A stretch of 64,000 nt of DNA from Portunus trituberculatus (lineage: Eukaryota; Arthropoda; Malacostraca; Decapoda; Portunidae): the NCBI RefSeq assembly GCF_017591435.1, contig NC_059278.1, positions 4,340,644-4,404,643 of the forward strand, in the 5' to 3' direction. Both the position numbers and the translations under genes were made by a program. The notes below the pieces were generated by a model that was not told the DNA's origin, ran no database searches, and saw nothing but the letters and a program-made list of their open reading frames with translations. Positions within the stretch are counted from its first letter, which is position 1. The number at the start of each line of letters is the position of its first letter. This document shows, piece after piece, positions 62,073-64,000 of this stretch.

Positions 62073-63175
62073 CGTGTGAGTGAGGTGAGTATGGCGTGTG
62101 CAGGGCGTGGTGTTTGGTACTGTATGATAAATGTGGCGTGCGTTCCAAGAGGTAGTGATGGATTGTGGGTACTTGAGGATACGGTGCGTGAGTGGACGGG
62201 AGTGTGGTGGTGTGGCAAAGTGTTCCCTGTGCCCTTCGTGTTGTGGCGGTGTGGTGGATGGCAGATGTCGGTTCGCCGTACATAAAGTTTGAAAGGCGAG
62301 GACATAAGTGCCACAAAAAGGTCGGTGGAAATGCCCCATAAACGAAGCAGAAACTCGTAACCACATTTTTTCAAAGCCGTAATGATGCGAAACATAACGT
62401 GCAAATGAGACAGCTGCAGGCCCATTATTTTCCCTGTAAACTGCTCGACTGTTTCCTCAGCTGTTGCGCGTCCTGCTGTTTCCTTTCTTCGTCTCCTCAT
62501 GCATTCTTCCTCCCCTAGATAATGCACTTCCTTATATCTCTTCTTTCAACGTCGCCCCTCTCATAAATCTTTATCATCCTGTATTTTACTGCATATTTTC
62601 TCTGAGTTTCGTTACTCTCTCTTAATTTCTATCTACATTAACGCTTTATCCATTTTTTCTCCATTGCATTTAAATTTCCATCGTATGTTTCTCTTTTGTT
62701 CTGTTTTCTTTATTTCTGTATATTTTCTTGTATTCGTCCTACATTAACTTTTTTCTAAATTTTACTTTTACTTTTCCGTTACATGTGCCCTCTTCCACAC
62801 TTCCACCTTGTTAAACGAGTACTTGGAACCTGCATGAGTGATAGATTCCACCTGCTACATCATGGTAAACTATAAAAGGCATGGACGAGGCGGAATGTAG
62901 GTAAATATAGTTCCACAGGTACAAGCTTTCCTTCCAGTGTCAAGTTACCACGGTTAAAATTAATCTTTCTTACCTGTACCACTCGAGCAGGTGTGTAGGT
63001 GGAGGTGCGCTTTAATTATGCAGGAGTCTTTTGTATTTTGTTTTCCCTTTTCGCTTCCAAGAGAGTGTTTTAGGCAGCCGTGGCATTCATAGGAGGAGGG
63101 AAAAGAAAGGCTGGGTCGAAGGTTGTACTAGGTTAGCATTCTTAACGAGGAGGTAAACTTAGAACTGGTTATATA

Positions 63176-63177
<2 letters not shown>

Positions 63178-63262
<85 letters not shown>
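63178..63262. repeat. (TC)n, 42 units
   Basis: Pure tract. Confidence 0.97.
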
Positions 63263-63264
<2 letters not shown>

Positions 63265-64000
63265 GCTTTAAAGGAGCCCTGCAGTCCCCCTCTGTCTAAT
63301 CACTGCTTTCACACCGTTATTATCTCACGCACCCCTTCGCCACCTGTCCGTCCTGCAAGGTTAATGCCAATGGAAGTTCATTTTTTTCTTATAATTTTAG
63401 CCTTAGCATTTTCAAGTTCTCGTTCTCGCATATGGATGAAGAAACGAATCTTTTTTCAGGTATGTTTTTTTTTTTCCTGTTTATTATTATTTTTTTTTTT
63501 TCAGTTTGAGTCGTCATTCCACGATTGCGCTTTTGTGTCCATCTCTTTCCCCTCGGTTGCTCGTTTTCATCAATATTCATGTCCATCAGTGCGATACTTC
63601 AATTTCCCCACTATCACTCCACTTTACACTCCCCATCACAGCGGCATTTCATTTTGTTATACCTCTTTTTTTGACAGGAATCTCGCCCTCATCCCGCACC
63701 GACTCCTCCTCCTCCGTCCTTCATCTCCGGCCCCGCGCTGTACTCAAAATCCAATCAGGAAATATTTTATCGGTCAACACGTGCTTCGAACACGAATGGA
63801 TCGCTAAGTAGTATTTCTCCCTCCCTGACGCGAGAGTTTCATTGCCAGGAGTTAGGAATGGGAGGAGCAGAGCAGAGAGCAAAGGAGAACGCAGGAGAGG
63901 AACACAAGGGGCAGAGCAGAGAGTGAGGGAGAATGAATGGAAAGAAGAAAAAGAGGAGCAGGGGAATAAAGTGCGCAGAATAAAATGTAGGAGACGTTTA

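Larger units (their letters stand above)
61643..64000. other. Unique DNA with two short tracts, no gene seen
   Basis: 61730-61960 is purine-rich. 62090-62280 is G/T-rich. TATAAAAGG at 62873 stands alone. 63364-63807 is an ordinary T-rich open frame. Confidence 0.5.

Noticed and set aside
61424..62527. 367-codon minus-strand open frame, the longest in the window
   Set aside because: It spans both an AC and a GT tract (Cys-Val and Thr-His runs). The rest is Pro/Ser/His-rich without domains.
62873..62881. TATAAAAGG as a promoter (also TATAAAAG at 19357 and 54190)
   Set aside because: No initiator or exon follows. Such octamers are expected by chance in AT-rich DNA of this length.
63364..63807. 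147-codon frame with hydrophobic start
   Set aside because: The hydrophobic stretch comes from T-runs. No cleavage site or domain that I can defend.

Overview
This looks like a gene-poor stretch of an arthropod nuclear genome, most likely a decapod crustacean and perhaps a brachyuran crab. The grounds are: (1) an extreme density of long, nearly pure microsatellites, chiefly (AC)n, (AG)n, (ACT)n and (AGG)n; the tracts I list add up to roughly 8.5 kb, about 13% of the window; (2) tRNA-derived SINEs, 3' ends of non-LTR retrotransposons and a family of about 210-bp TTAA-flanked elements scattered between them; (3) short degenerate TTAGG runs, the arthropod telomere motif. The species guess is inference. 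There is no operon structure, no rRNA gene and no intact protein-coding gene that I can identify. Nearly every long open frame is a translation of a simple repeat.

Layout. 0-1.3 kb: huge (GA)n and (AC)n tracts, the latter holding a tRNA-Val-derived SINE. 1.3-13.4 kb: unique AT-rich DNA broken by dinucleotide and trinucleotide tracts. 13.5-13.9 kb: a three-unit satellite of about 140 bp. 14-19.5 kb: a polypurine block and unique DNA. 19.5-20.2 kb: TTAGG-like runs and a second SINE family. 21.4-26.5 kb: long CT/GA tracts and local tandem duplications. 27.9-31.5 kb: a second Val-SINE, a broken J-domain (DnaJ-type) pseudogene, about 1.4 kb of purine-rich sequence that could code for charged coiled coil, then a (TCC)n/(TAC)n block. 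32-38.5 kb: more microsatellites, a CR1-like LINE 3' end and the first full TTAA element. 38.6-39.5 kb: a 5'-truncated LINE with the end of its reverse transcriptase. 40-49 kb: unique DNA, a third SINE copy, a degenerate coding-like patch at 44.5-45.2 kb, and a possible mitochondrial-presequence exon at 47.0 kb. 50-58.5 kb: four more TTAA elements. 58.6-64 kb: microsatellites, a (TCTTCG)-type higher-order repeat and a triplet-repeat palindrome.

The most interesting pattern concerns where retro-copies sit. Both Val-SINEs and the LINE are embedded in (AC)n, flanked on both sides, and in all three the element's sense strand is the AC strand. The J-domain pseudogene also begins directly after an (AC)n on its sense strand. 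This suggests strand-specific, microsatellite-directed retrotransposition. A second pattern is the repeated occurrence of two- or three-copy local tandem duplications of 60-170 bp, several carrying a microsatellite in the unit. No coordinated gene system is visible.
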